From Hymenopellis radicata (lineage: Eukaryota > Basidiomycota > Agaricomycetes > Agaricales > Physalacriaceae), in contig JADNRX010000013.1 of assembly GCA_015501595.1 (NCBI GenBank), forward strand, positions 186,001 to 250,000: a stretch of 64,000 nt of DNA, given 5' to 3'. The position numbers and the translations under genes are program-made. Shown piece by piece: positions 46,239 to 58,394 of this stretch. The notes beneath the pieces are model-generated. The model was given only the letters and a program-made list of their open reading frames with translations, ran no database searches and had not been told where the DNA came from. Numbering within the stretch: position 1 is the first letter of the stretch; every line of letters begins with the position of its first letter.

Positions 46239-46981
46239 TTAGATGGGTTTGATTTTGAAGTGCAGGGAAATGAGGGAAAAGATAAGACACTGAGAAGTAT
46301 CCGTCAAAGAAGGTTGAGGTTGAAATGGAATATAATCATACCCTCAAGTCCTGGACGAGATAATAAAAGACGCGAAGACCTTCGGGGTCCTCGCTATCTT
46401 GGATATCGACGAGGGAGCCAATTTTCGCCGTCTGAATGAAGGATGAGTGGGATCCATTGTCAATCAAGATACGCTAACCTCGAATGCAATGTGGTCGTTT
46501 CCTACACGGATTTCGAGCTCTTGCTTGCCAACGATGTTCTTCTTGGGCCAGTTTGTGTCATCCTCCCTGGTCATTGTTAGATACAAATATGCACGTATAT
46601 CCAGTAAGAAACCCGACTTGGTGATTTCACTAGACTCGACGATGCGCTTCAACTCTTTCACGACCATAGGCCCAACCCACACTGGCAGAGGTTAGACCAA
46701 GGCAAGGAGCAGGTGGAACTCTACGCACTCTCTTTTCGAATGAGACTGTCATTTCTGTAATTAGAGTTGTTGGCGTATCTAAGGCGCCCTGCCGAGTACT
46801 CGAACTCAAGAAACTCGTGGCCGTGTTTACCAGAGTGCCCAGTGCTGAAAAAGGTTAGACATTAAGCTCGTGGCGGCAAGAGTGCGCTTACTAGTAGCTG
46901 AAATGTTAGGTTAGCAGGAAACCAGTCATCAGGGAGCAAGGACACGCACCGAAGGTAGAATGGGTCGTTTTCACTAGACAT
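46239..46981 (-). CDS. mago: Mago nashi homologue, exon-junction complex core
   Basis: Partner of Y14 in the exon-junction complex. The start at 46981 gives [11 protein letters not shown]. The next coding piece is a 6-nt microexon CTACTA (46892-46897) between an acceptor aacatttcag and a donor gtaagc; together with the flanking exons it restores the invariant [20 protein letters not shown]. Then follow [30 protein letters not shown], a short exon starting [20 protein letters not shown], and [22 protein letters not shown] sequence, ending LHFKIKPI at 46239. All conserved blocks are present. Confidence 0.92.
46892..46897 (-). other. mago: 6-nt microexon of mago
   Basis: CTACTA on the minus strand, preceded by ...aacatttcag and followed by gtaagc. 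It supplies parts of the two Tyr codons of LRYY; skipping it would delete two residues while keeping the frame. Confidence 0.75.
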
Positions 46982-47153
46982 GATGGTGAAAGGTTGAGGA
47001 AGATGCGATGACTAAGCTTGCCGAGCTTGTGATCGCTCTGCCAGTCTTTTAACACAAACACCATCGCAGCCACCCGTCCCTCTGCGACATCCAGATTCCA
47101 TATACCCGCCGACACTCTCGCTAGTGACATCGTCCTTCTCAAATCACGCAGCC
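46982..47153. promoter_or_regulatory. Bidirectional promoter, mago / RPD3
   Basis: 172 bp between the divergent ATGs. No TATA box evident. Both genes act in nuclear gene expression, so co-regulation is possible but not shown. Confidence 0.4.
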
Positions 47154-49165
47154 ATGAATAACCTCAAAAAACGAGTGTCGTACTACTATGACTGTGCGGA
47201 ACATTCTCACCAATTTATGCCCCGTCTTGCTCACCATGCCCGCTGCAGCCGACGTTGGCGCTTACACCTACGGGCTTGGACACCCAATGAAGCCTCACCG
47301 GATAAGAGTGGCCCATGATCTGATCGTCGCGTACGACATGCTGCCCAAGATGCATGTTCTGGTACTTTCTTTCGCCGAGCTACCCGTTCATCCAATGAAT
47401 GAATTTTAGAGACCTCCGCGCGCATCTCCAGAGGCAATGACCGCATTTCACACCGACGAGTATATTCACTTTCTCAATAGGGTGACGCCAGAGACTTCCT
47501 CAGAATTGACGTATGGAGGAACGCGCTGTATGTGACAAGGTCATTGATGGTGAACTGGCTGATAAAAACAGTCCTCGTAGGAGAAGATAATCCTCCTTTT
47601 GAAGGCGTCTTTGAATTCTGTTCTATATCGGCTGGAGGCTCTATTGGTGCGCCACAAAATGTTCTTTCGCAGCCTACACTAACCGTTGTTGTAGCTGCCG
47701 CTCGTCGTCTCACGTCCGGAGCAGCTGATATCGCCATCAACTGGGCTGGTGGCCTTCATCATGCCAAAAAGCGGGAGGCTTCTGGCTTCTGTTATATAAA
47801 CGACATCGTCCTCGGGATTCTCGAGTTGCTTCGCGTTTATCCGCGCGTTCTCTACATTGATATCGATTGCCATCACGGTGATGGTGTAGAAGAGGCTTTT
47901 TACACAACCGACCGCGTGATGACTTGTAGTTTCCACAAATACGGCGAATACTTCCAGGTACTGGAACACAGAGCGATAAAGGACGAGGGAAAGGGAAGGG
48001 ATACGCAGTCAACGTACCCCTCAAGGATGGTATTAGCGACGCCTCCTTTGCCAGCATATTTGAACCAGTACGTTCGAACTCTCTACCTCTCTTCTTCTCA
48101 CCTCAGGCCAAATCGCAGATTATCGCTCAAATCATTGAGAGCTTCCAACCAGATGCCATAGTCCTCCAGTGTGGTGCAGATTCGCTCTCCGGTGATAAAC
48201 TCGGTTGCTTCAACCTCACTATGGCAGGCCATGCTCACTGCGTACAGTTCGTGCGGAAACAAAACATCCCGTTCATCCTTCTAGGTGGTGGGGGCTACAC
48301 GGTAAAGAATGTTGCGCGAACATGGGCATTTGAGACGGCTTGTGCCCTTGGTATTGAAGATGAGATCGACCGAAGTCTGCCATGGAATGACTACTTTGAG
48401 TGGTTCGGTCCTCGGTACAGACTCGAGGTTGTGCAAAACAACATGGAAGACCTCAATGTGAAGGATGGATCCTTGGAAACTGTCAAGTATGTCAAATGTG
48501 CCGTCCACTCTTTTGCAGTTCTCATCATTATTACAGGATTAATGCTCTTGAACAGTTACGAGCATTAAAAGCGGCGCCATCAGTAGCGATGCAAGATACG
48601 CCACGAGAAAGTCTCCTTCACGAACTTGGTTTTGGCAAGGAAACAACCGAACGAGACGCGTTGGACGAGAGCCTTGCTCGTATGCTGAACTTTTGAACTT
48701 TTGTCCAAAACCTACTAATTATTTGTTACAGAGCACTCTCGTTTCGTGTACAAGTTGCAAGAATCTGATACCTCGTCGTCCGATGAAGAAGACGATGAAT
48801 CGGACAATTCAGAATCTACGCCCCGCCGTCGCACGCATCGTTCTCGCTCCAAACGACATACAAACGGGCGGATGAGTTTGTTGACTGGGCGGTATTTTGA
48901 TGTACCGGGCCATCACAATCATGGATCGAATAAAGATAGCAAGGCTAAGAGCGTCAGACGGTTTTTCCAGAGTCGGTTAGGTTGGAGTGATATGTACGAG
49001 AAGGTGGTGGTGAAGGGCGAAGAAGCTGATTTTTTTGCTCGTGGACGCTTGGCGGAACTCATGGAGCGCGGTGGACTGACTGTGAACGCGATGGAGGATA
49101 GATGGGGGTCTGAAGAGAGACTAGATAATGCAGAGGACGAGTGGATTGAGATGGACGAGGATTAA
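47154..49165 (+). CDS. RPD3: Class I histone deacetylase, RPD3 type, with a frame break
   Basis: The start [13 protein letters not shown] splices to [19 protein letters not shown] and onward. The catalytic core has [12 protein letters not shown] (the two His of the charge relay), [33 protein letters not shown] (metal-binding Asp/His), [19 protein letters not shown] and [16 protein letters not shown] (active-site Tyr). Near 47953-47955 one C must be added for KYGEYF to continue [20 protein letters not shown]; as written the frame turns unnatural. The C-terminus has an extra ~170 aa: acidic [17 protein letters not shown], a basic [12 protein letters not shown] stretch and [20 protein letters not shown], stop 49163. 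Confidence 0.9.
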
Positions 49166-49333
49166 TGCTGTATGGACCTTGTTGTATACCTTCAATGTAT
49201 TCCATTATATTGCTGTATCATAGCTGCGCATTTTCCAGTTCCGGAGAAGGCATCGGGAACAATCGGTCACGGCTTTGGCCGGACTCGGTTAACAGCGCGT
49301 AAACGCTGACACTAACTCTTAGTCCTTTCTCCA

Positions 49334-51225
<1,892 letters not shown>

Positions 51226-51831
51226 TAATGTCCTCTAAAATACTCGTTCACATAGACAATGTTACGCTCTCAGCTTTCCAGCAGCGGTCGCCAACTACTG
51301 CCTAATTTGCATAGTCTTGGTGTTTCCTACAGCTACGATTCGCGAAGCCAGTAAGACAAGAAGAAGACGGACGCTGAAGTTCTCGGGCCCTGAAAAGACC
51401 TTCCTTCCGCCTTTGGCTCATGCATGAACTCGTGAATGGACGTGATTTGGACGTGATTAATGTGGATAGCGACGAGGAGGTCGCAAGGCACCGCGTGCTG
51501 CGAATGCATTCACGCTTTAGTAGACTAAGACTGTCCTTGCTCGAAAACGACGCGTCGGTTCAGCGATATTCATTAGTATTTAGAACCTTTAGGCACCAAT
51601 CTAACTTGTACACAATCCAACCGAGTGTGTTAGGACACAAAGAGCTTAGCTCCTCTCTTCCAATGTACATAGAAAGAGATAAAAGGCCTCAATCTCATCT
51701 GAGTGACGTGCCGGAACCGCCGATCACATGCATCAACCATAACCTAGCCTTTTACACTGACAGCCACTCATAGACGCTGACTATCGCGAAGCGCCGTCCC
51801 TCCCGACGACGAGCAGCCTTGGCCGGCTACC
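51226..51831. other. Intergenic region, LPD1 / ING gene
   Basis: About 600 bp with one 117-aa open frame (51420-51773) that has no recognisable domain or splicing and is probably chance. The ING promoter is expected in the right part. Confidence 0.4.
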
Positions 51832-53074
51832 ATGAATACCATCTCTGCTCAGGCCATTGAAGAGGCGTCGAATATTGCCACTGAATTTATCTATAGTCAG
51901 CAACTCCGATGCCATTGTTCTATCAAACTTACCATTATTCCAGGTATCGACAATCTTCCTAATGAAATACGCCAAATGTGCGAGGAGATCAAGCATCTTG
52001 ACTCCAAGGCATACGGCAAGTCTCCTGTTTTCGAAAGTGACCATTTCCTCTAATTCAAACCCTCAGACATTCAAGCGGCCATTGAAGGCGAATGTCAACG
52101 TTACGTGGAAGCATCTCGCCAGGCCACGGGCGTTCCACCGAACTATAAGGCTCCCACTCAAGCGCGTATATCGGCAGCCTTTGCCGAAGTACAGAGACTG
52201 ACCCACGAGAAAATGATCCTCTCGTCGTCAATGATCAGCCTCATTACGCGTACTCAGGCGCGTCTTGACGGCGACTTGGCCAAAGTTCGTCGTCTGCAGG
52301 GAGAAACACCACCACCACCTATTCAAACACGGTCATCCCCGAGTGCTGCTACTGGATTTACCCTCGCCAGTAATGCCGCCACACAAATCAGTGAAAGTTT
52401 GCGTAGCGTCATGTCGCCAGTTGCAGCCCCCAGTCCCACTCCACAGCGCCGATCTCCTTCAGTGACTGCAGTGCCTACAGCAACGACGCCTTCAGGATCG
52501 GCAACGAAGAGTACGTCGTATTTCTTCTTGAACAACTGCTGCTAACTTTGTACAGAACGTAAGATCACAGCTGCACCTTCAATAAAACTGCCACCTGCAC
52601 GCTCTATCTCCCCTGTTCCGCCACCAAAGTCTACCCGGTACCCCGTCAATCTAGGCTGTCGCGTCAGTTGCATCCCCCGGTTCCACCACCAGCACCGGTG
52701 CCTGTCCCAGAACCTAAAGTCGAAGCTGAGGCAGACGACGCTGAAGCTGAAGAAGAAGAAGTTGACGATGATAAACCATATTGTTTCTGTCAGAAGAAGA
52801 GTTTCGGCGATGTACGTTCAATTTCGTGCTATATCTGGGAAGTGCTTCTTATTCTTCGCAGATGATTGCGTGCGACGGGACGAACTGCCCTTACGAATGG
52901 GTAAATTCTTTTATGTGATGTCGACGTCTCATACTAATGATTGTTTCTTTGCAGTTCCATTATGAATGCGTCGGCCTCAAGTCTGGCCAGTTGAAAGAAA
53001 CCACAAATTGGTATTGCCCTGCCTGCCTGCCCAAGATTGCTACGCAGACAAGTGCAAGGAGAAGGAGGAGATAA
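51832..53074 (+). CDS. ING-family PHD-finger chromatin protein, with a frame break
   Basis: The N-terminal ING helix pair reads IDNLPNEIRQMCEEIKHLD and, after a GC-AG intron, IQAAIEGECQRYVEASRQAT. A Ser/Pro-rich linker follows (VAAPSPTPQRRSPSV). Near 52641-52644 one C must be added so that PKSTRYP continues RQSRLSRQLHPPVPPPAPV, acidic EAEEEEVDDDK and then the PHD finger: YCFCQKKSFGD, MIACDGTNCPYEW, FHYECVGLKSG, NWYCPACL, a complete C4HC3 set spread over three exons. A basic tail SARRRRR ends at 53074. ING PHD fingers bind H3K4me3 and sit in NuA4- or Rpd3-type complexes (Yng2 or Pho23); which one cannot be told here. Confidence 0.85.
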
Positions 53075-53651
53075 TGAAACGGGATCCGCCCAAATGATGG
53101 TGGGTGGATGGTATTGTATTATTAGCTTTGACTGTAACGTCTCGATGATTGATACACAATGACTCTTCTCATCGCGATGCGCATACAACGAGAAGAGGTT
53201 AAGAGTAAAGCTTTGTAAATGTCGCCGCCCAAGTTCTGGTACGCATATCCCTGTCAGTTTTCGCGTATTTCACAAGACACAGACGAGACCGATCTTGTGT
53301 GGCGCAGAAAGAGCCTTCCTGTTCCGGATGTTATGGTACAAACGCTTCAATTACTCAACCCAGGCCGATCGCGCTAAGATACTACGCCCAAATCATCTAG
53401 AAACATTCCTGTGGGTACACCTGTCGGAGAACACCGTGTGTAGCAGAGGTTGTATGTGAATAGCCTTGGCTCATCTCCTTTCGTGCGATGTTTCCTGAGA
53501 TTCACCGGACTATCTAGAAGACAGCAGCCGTCATTCATGAGAAGAAAGCCGCCCGGCGACAGCCTGTATGCCTTATAATAGATGCTCACCAAATCATTGG
53601 GATTCCAGCAGTTATAAAGTCCCATGGTGACCATCATACCATCCCAAAATC
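53075..53651. other. Intergenic region before the dehydrogenase pseudogene
   Basis: Holds the ING 3' flank and an 87-aa minus-strand frame (53374-53637) containing YYKAYRLSPGGFLLMNDGCC, which I do not recognise and which might be an exon relic. Confidence 0.35.
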
Positions 53652-54300
53652 ATGCCTCGAGTCTGGTTTGTGACTGGTACTTCCAGTGGCGTGGGCAAAG
53701 CCATCCTGGAAAGAGTCCTCTCGTCTGGAGAGCGTATCGCGGCCACTTCACGCAACCGCCAATCTTTCTCCACTTCATGAGCGTTATCCAGAACAACTCT
53801 TACCTGTGTCCTTGGATATAACCAGCCGGGAGGACGTCGCATTGGCGCTAGGACGCGTTATTCAGCATTTCGGTCGAATCGATGTTGTCAAGAATGCTGG
53901 TTACGCAGTCTTTGGAGAAATCGAAGGCATTCCATGGACGGAGGCACGTCAACAAGTTGAAGTCTGAGGTCCGGTATATGTCATGAAGGAGGTATGCAAG
54001 TGATGTGGCGCGAGTGGTTGAACAAGGACCTGGAAATTCCACGAGCAAGGACAGGCGGATATGTCTTCAACATTATCATAGCAGGCGGTATCGCGCCAAT
54101 CCTGTGATCTTGTATTACAACACTAGTAAATTGGGTAAGGTGCATCTACGACTCGAAGTCAGCACTAAACCAAGGCGACAGCGGGAAGTATTTACCCCAA
54201 TCATTCTTCAAGGAGATGGATCCAGCTTGGAACATTAAGGGTGCTATCATAGAGCTTCGGACCTCGGAGAGGCCGACTTTCATCAGGAAAAACTGTAAAT

Positions 54301-55726
54301 TCTACGTACCTCTACGTAGGCCTACATAGGCCAGGTAGGCCAGGTACAGAGGTACCCCTATACGTAGCCCTAGTGTAGACATCACCAAACTGTACGTATA
54401 CCTCCTGTAGACCTATGTAGACTAGACCGAGGTCTACATACACCTCTCGTAGACCTTCAGTGCACCGACTGTACATGTACGACATGACTACTCTGAAAAC
54501 CCCTCTAGGGGTACCATTTAATGGGCTCAAATCAGGCAGGATCACAGAAAGAGAGCGTTGAAAACATATGATATTGGGAAAAAAGAGATACAACGAGGAG
54601 GATAGATAAAAGACTAATCGAGGGGTGGAGGGATAGCTCGCTGTATGATACGGTGTATACTACCTGGGACGTCACGCTGTCCTATGGATATGGCAGGTCA
54701 GTCACCGAACGCGTTGCGTTCAGTGGTGTCGCAAGCATCGTTGTCCTCCAAAGGTCATCCTCCCGTCGCTGCGCCCTGTAGATGGTGCATTTCGTGTGGC
54801 TCGTCGCTCGTTAGCTGTGCCTTCGTCTCCATCATTTTGTAGTGTTGGTCCCGCGGTGGTCTTGGTCGCTCCTCGTTCGTCGCAGCTCAGTGGTTCCTTG
54901 TTCCTCGTGCATCGTGGCTCGGTTATTCCTTGTGCGGCGCAGCCTTTCGGTCGTTCCTCGTCCGTCGTGGCCCAGTCGTTCATTGTGCGTCGCAGCTCGG
55001 ATGTTCCTCGTTTGCCGTGGCTCAGTTGTCCTCGCGGTCGGATGTTCCTCGTGCGTCGCAGCTTGGTTATTCCTCGTTCATCGTGGCTCGGTCGTTCCTC
55101 GTTCGTCGTGGCTTGTTCCTCGTTTGTCGTGGCTTGTTCATCGCCAGTGGGGCTACGGCGTCCGTCAGCGTCGGCGGCGGGTGATGAACCCAATTGGTCT
55201 AGAGGTTTCAGTCGCCTCTGGAAGCGAAGCCGCCGGAAATCATAGTGAGAGCAGTGGACGGAGAGGGTGCCTGAGTGGGGATTGTGTGAGGGAAGGAGGA
55301 AAAGAAAGACGAGCGGAGTCCAGAAAAAAAAATTGATGTATGCGCGGCGGATGACGTGGGCGCACGGACCACTTGATCACCCGGACTTGGTAAAAATTCC
55401 CTCGCGTGCAAGCTTGGCTTCGAGGAAAACTCGACTCAAACACTTACTATTCATCAATTTCAGACAATCAACATACCACGACGTCCGCGACAGCACACAT
55501 AATTTTCCATTGTTCAATTTCCAGTTCAGAATTTTCATCGTGGTTGCTGCCGATGTAACGTAGACATCACCAGTGCATAGCGTACATATACAGACATATA
55601 CCGGTGAGTGGCACTTATGTAGTAGGTCTACGTAGTGCTCACCGGGCTATACGTAGGCTACGTAGGTCTACGTAGAAACGGGCCTGATTTACGTAGGGTA
55701 CGTAAAACAGGCCCGATCAACGTAGG
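54301..55726. mobile_element. Insertion with CTACGTAG-rich direct-repeat ends and an internal 25-bp array
   Basis: It lies between the two parts of the dehydrogenase pseudogene. Both ends are built from CTACGTAG, TACGTA and GTAGAC words; the right end has three perfect CTACGTAG copies (55628-55635, 55658-55665, 55668-55675). A 13-nt direct match, GTAGACATCACCA, occurs at 54375-54387 and 55560-55572 with weaker similarity beyond it. The middle has a 25-bp tandem array and no transposase or polymerase coding. In plan (direct-repeat ends with palindromic words, tandem-rich interior, no coding) it parallels the insertion at 1361-2311 but shares no sequence with it that I can see. Confidence 0.5.
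54868..55145 (+). repeat. Degenerate 25-bp tandem array, about 11 units
   Basis: Units resemble GTTCCTCGTTCGTCGTGGCT plus CGGTC, alternating CGTGG and CGCAG versions, with a few truncated copies. As 25 is not a multiple of three, any open frame cycles phases; the long frames seen on both strands arise from this periodicity. Confidence 0.8.
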
Positions 55727-55961
55727 ATTTCAGATTTCCCTGATGTTGCACACTTGTGAAGTGCACGTTGTATGGCAGATGCCTTGTTCGCCCAGCGAAC
55801 CGAAGCTTCCCTTATTACGCATCCAGTTCGGAGACACCCTTTTCTTGATCAAACGACAAGCCCAACAGACAATTTCGGACGCAGATAAGTGGGGGTACTA
55901 TGAAGCATGTTCGACTGTCAAGAAGCTTGCCGACGCTGTTGTCATCAAAGGTTCAGATTAA

Positions 55962-56338
55962 ATAAGATTCGTGTATGATAATGTTGCACATACCAGGGAA
56001 GTCTCCATGTTCGCAAATATTGCTCGACGTAATCCAGAGACTTTGCGTAAACAGGTTACAGCTTTTACCGTTTTTCTGCAGAAGATACGCGTGTTTAACG
56101 CGCGTACGTCGTCTACTTGAATTAGCCTATACTCCCTCAAAAAATTATGTAAAACTGTCCCAAGCGGTCCGTAAGCGAGCAAACAATGAAGAATCCAATT
56201 TTACAGTATAGTGGCAGTGGGACGACAGCGCCAAGCAGCGCCACCGCGGCCTAGGGGTGGGATTCGGCCGAAAAGCCGAATCGCCAATGACTCGAAAAAG
56301 TTTTACAATCGCGACTTGGTTCCTTGCTTCCACATACC
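55962..56338. promoter_or_regulatory. ILV5 upstream region
   Basis: About 380 bp between the dehydrogenase relic and the ILV5 start. No gene or repeat recognised. Confidence 0.35.
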
Positions 56339-57639
56339 ATGGCCTCTCTCACCGCCCCCTTCGTGCAGCCGCAGACGCGCGCCCCGTGCCGCTCTTACCG
56401 CTCGTTCCTTCTCTGTCGCTGCCCGCGCAGCACCAAAAGCCCGACCTGTTGTCCACATTCACAAGCAGCAGGTAGGCTCGCTTGTTGAAAAAAGTAGAAA
56501 AGCCATCTGACCACCCCACAGGCTCGCGGCATAAAAACGCTCGACTTTGCGGGCACAAAAGAGGTTGTGTACGAACGGAGCGATTGGCCTCTGGCTAAGC
56601 TCCAGGACTACTTCAAGAACGACACGCTCGCGCTTATTGGGTATGGCTTCGCAAGGCCATGGTCAGGGTCTGAACGCTCGCGACAACGGCCTGAACGTCA
56701 TTGTTGGCGTGCGCAAAGACGGTGAGAGCTGGAAGCAGGCCATGGCCGATGGCTGGGTGAGTTGATCTCAATTTTCGCTGCTGCTCATGTTTTAATGGAT
56801 GCTGTCTATAGGTTCCGGGAGAGACCCTCTTCCCCATCGAAGAGGCCATCAACAAGGGTACCATCATTATGAACCTCCTGTCGGATGCGGCCCAGTCGCA
56901 GACATGGCCCACCATTGCCCCCCTCATTACCAAGGGCAAGACTCTCTACTTCTCACATGGTTTCTCCGTCGTCTACAAGGACGATACCCATGTCATCCCT
57001 CCGCCTGACGTCGACGTCGTCCTCGTTGCACCCAAGGGATCTGGTGTCACCGTCCGGACTCTCTTCAAGGAGGGTCGTGGCATCAACTCTTCCGTTGCCG
57101 TATTCCAGGATGTCACCGGCAAGGCCAAGGAAAAGGCCATTGCTCTCGGTGTTGGTATCGGCTCCGGTTACATGTACGACACCACCTTCGAGAAGGAGGT
57201 CTACTCTGACTTGTACGGCGAGCGTGGTGTTCTCATGGGCGCCATTCAGGGACTCTTCCTTGCGCAGTACCAGGTCCTCCGCAAAAACGGCCACACTCCA
57301 TCTGAGGCGTTCAACGAGACCGTCGAAGAGGCCACCCAATCTCTTTATCCCCTCATTGGTGCCAAGGGCATGGACTACATGTACGGCGCCTGCTCCACCA
57401 CTGCCCGCCGCGGTGCTCTTGACTGGGCCCCCATCTTCGAAAAAGCCAATGTTCCCGTCTTTGAACAGCTTTATGAGAGCGTGAAGAACGGCACTGAGAC
57501 AAGAAAGAGTCTCGAGTTCAACGGTCGTTCCACCTACCGTGAAGATCTGGCGAAGGAGCTTGAGGTTATCAACAACCAGGAGATCTGGAGGGCAGGAAAA
57601 ACTGTGCGTTCCCTCCGCCCAGACACCAAGTCTGAGTAA
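56339..57639 (+). CDS. ILV5: Ketol-acid reductoisomerase, mitochondrial, with two frame breaks
   Basis: Second step of branched-chain amino acid synthesis (Mg2+, NADPH). ATG 56339 gives MASLTAP; one C must be added in the C-run at 56355-56359 to reach the presequence RAALTARSFSVAARAAPKA. Exon 2 begins RGIKTLDFAGTKEVVYERSD; at 56648-56649 one T is surplus, breaking the NADPH loop that should read IGYGSQGHGQGLNARDNG. Downstream is intact: PGETLFPIEEAINKGTIIMN, TYFSHGFSVVY-like, VAPKGSGVTVRTLFKEGRG, GSGYMYDTTFEKEVYSDLYG (acidic metal ligands) and YMYGACSTTARRGALDWAPI, stop 57637. About 400 aa, class I, as in fungi. Confidence 0.93.
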
Positions 57640-58394
57640 AATGTATATTATTTGCTTGGAATTCATTTTTTGGATGTTCATCAACCATAACTCAATCAGA
57701 TACCCTTTCCATTAACAAATTTCTGTGTGAATAGTATGTGTCCAACTGAGAAATTCGTGGAACTCTTCCGCCAATATGCAAAAGTGGCGCATTCCGAGGT
57801 TGATGTAGAGAGCATACCGTCGCGAACTTTTGGACTGAATGCTCGGTGAGTTACCTTTCGTAGTCATATCTTGCGCTTGTTCTCAAAGTCAGTTCTATGC
57901 GCCATAACGCGAAGATTCTTGGGCCCGTACTCAGCACAATGACATGGATGTTGACCTCTAACCTCGCAGCTCACCTCATACATAATCAAGTATTGGCTCG
58001 CGCTGCCTTCTGATACACTCCTGTGCCACCCTACGCGGCCTCGAAACTTGCACTACGTTCTTTATATAGGTGGCGTTTTACTTTGAAGTATTGCACGACA
58101 ATAATCAGGAATTTACGGTAGTCTTACAGTAGGAGCGCTCCAAAACTATCGTCCGACACAAGCCTGATATGCTGTTCGCGTCAAATTTGTGATCTTCTAC
58201 TTTGTGCTTTCATAGCTTATCCACTCCAGTAATTCTGGTGGACAGGGATGTACGAACGTTTTTGATCGGTGGCAATGACATAGTTTGTCTCTGTTATTCC
58301 ATCCATAACTTGTTCCACACTTTTCGCGAAGTCAGTCGCTCTCTCCGTTCGTTGATTTCTTTGTCTTTGCTGTACAATTCTCAAATTCTACTAG
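57640..58394. other. Intergenic region, ILV5 / uL5m
   Basis: About 750 bp. No coding, repeat or RNA signal recognised. The uL5m promoter is expected in the last few hundred bases. Confidence 0.4.

Larger units (their letters stand above)
53652..55961 (+). pseudogene. Short-chain dehydrogenase/reductase gene, frameshifted and split by an insertion
   Basis: The start MPRVWFVTGTSSGVGKAILE has the SDR glycine motif (TGxxxGxG). A frame change near 53765-53780 leads to LHERYPEQLLPVSLDITSRE and HFGRIDVVKNAGYAVFGEIE, where the usual NNAG has become KNAG by loss of a residue. Stop codons and shifts follow; a catalytic YxxxK region survives as YYNTSKL, and KEMDPAWNIKGAII is readable to about 54290. 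After a ~1.4-kb insertion the family's C-terminus resumes (LRIQFGDTLFLIKRQAQQTI, SDADKWGYYEACS), stop 55959. The original was probably a soluble NAD(P)-dependent oxidoreductase of about 280 aa. Confidence 0.75.

Noticed and set aside
54868..55145. CRISPR-like array
   Set aside because: Units are contiguous with no spacers, and the genome is eukaryotic.
54720..55193. 157-aa minus-strand frame with ATTNEE-type repeats
   Set aside because: Produced by the 25-bp tandem array; the period breaks any constant coding repeat and no start context or domain is present.
56953..57684. 243-aa open frame on the minus strand
   Set aside because: Antisense shadow of the clean ILV5 exon.
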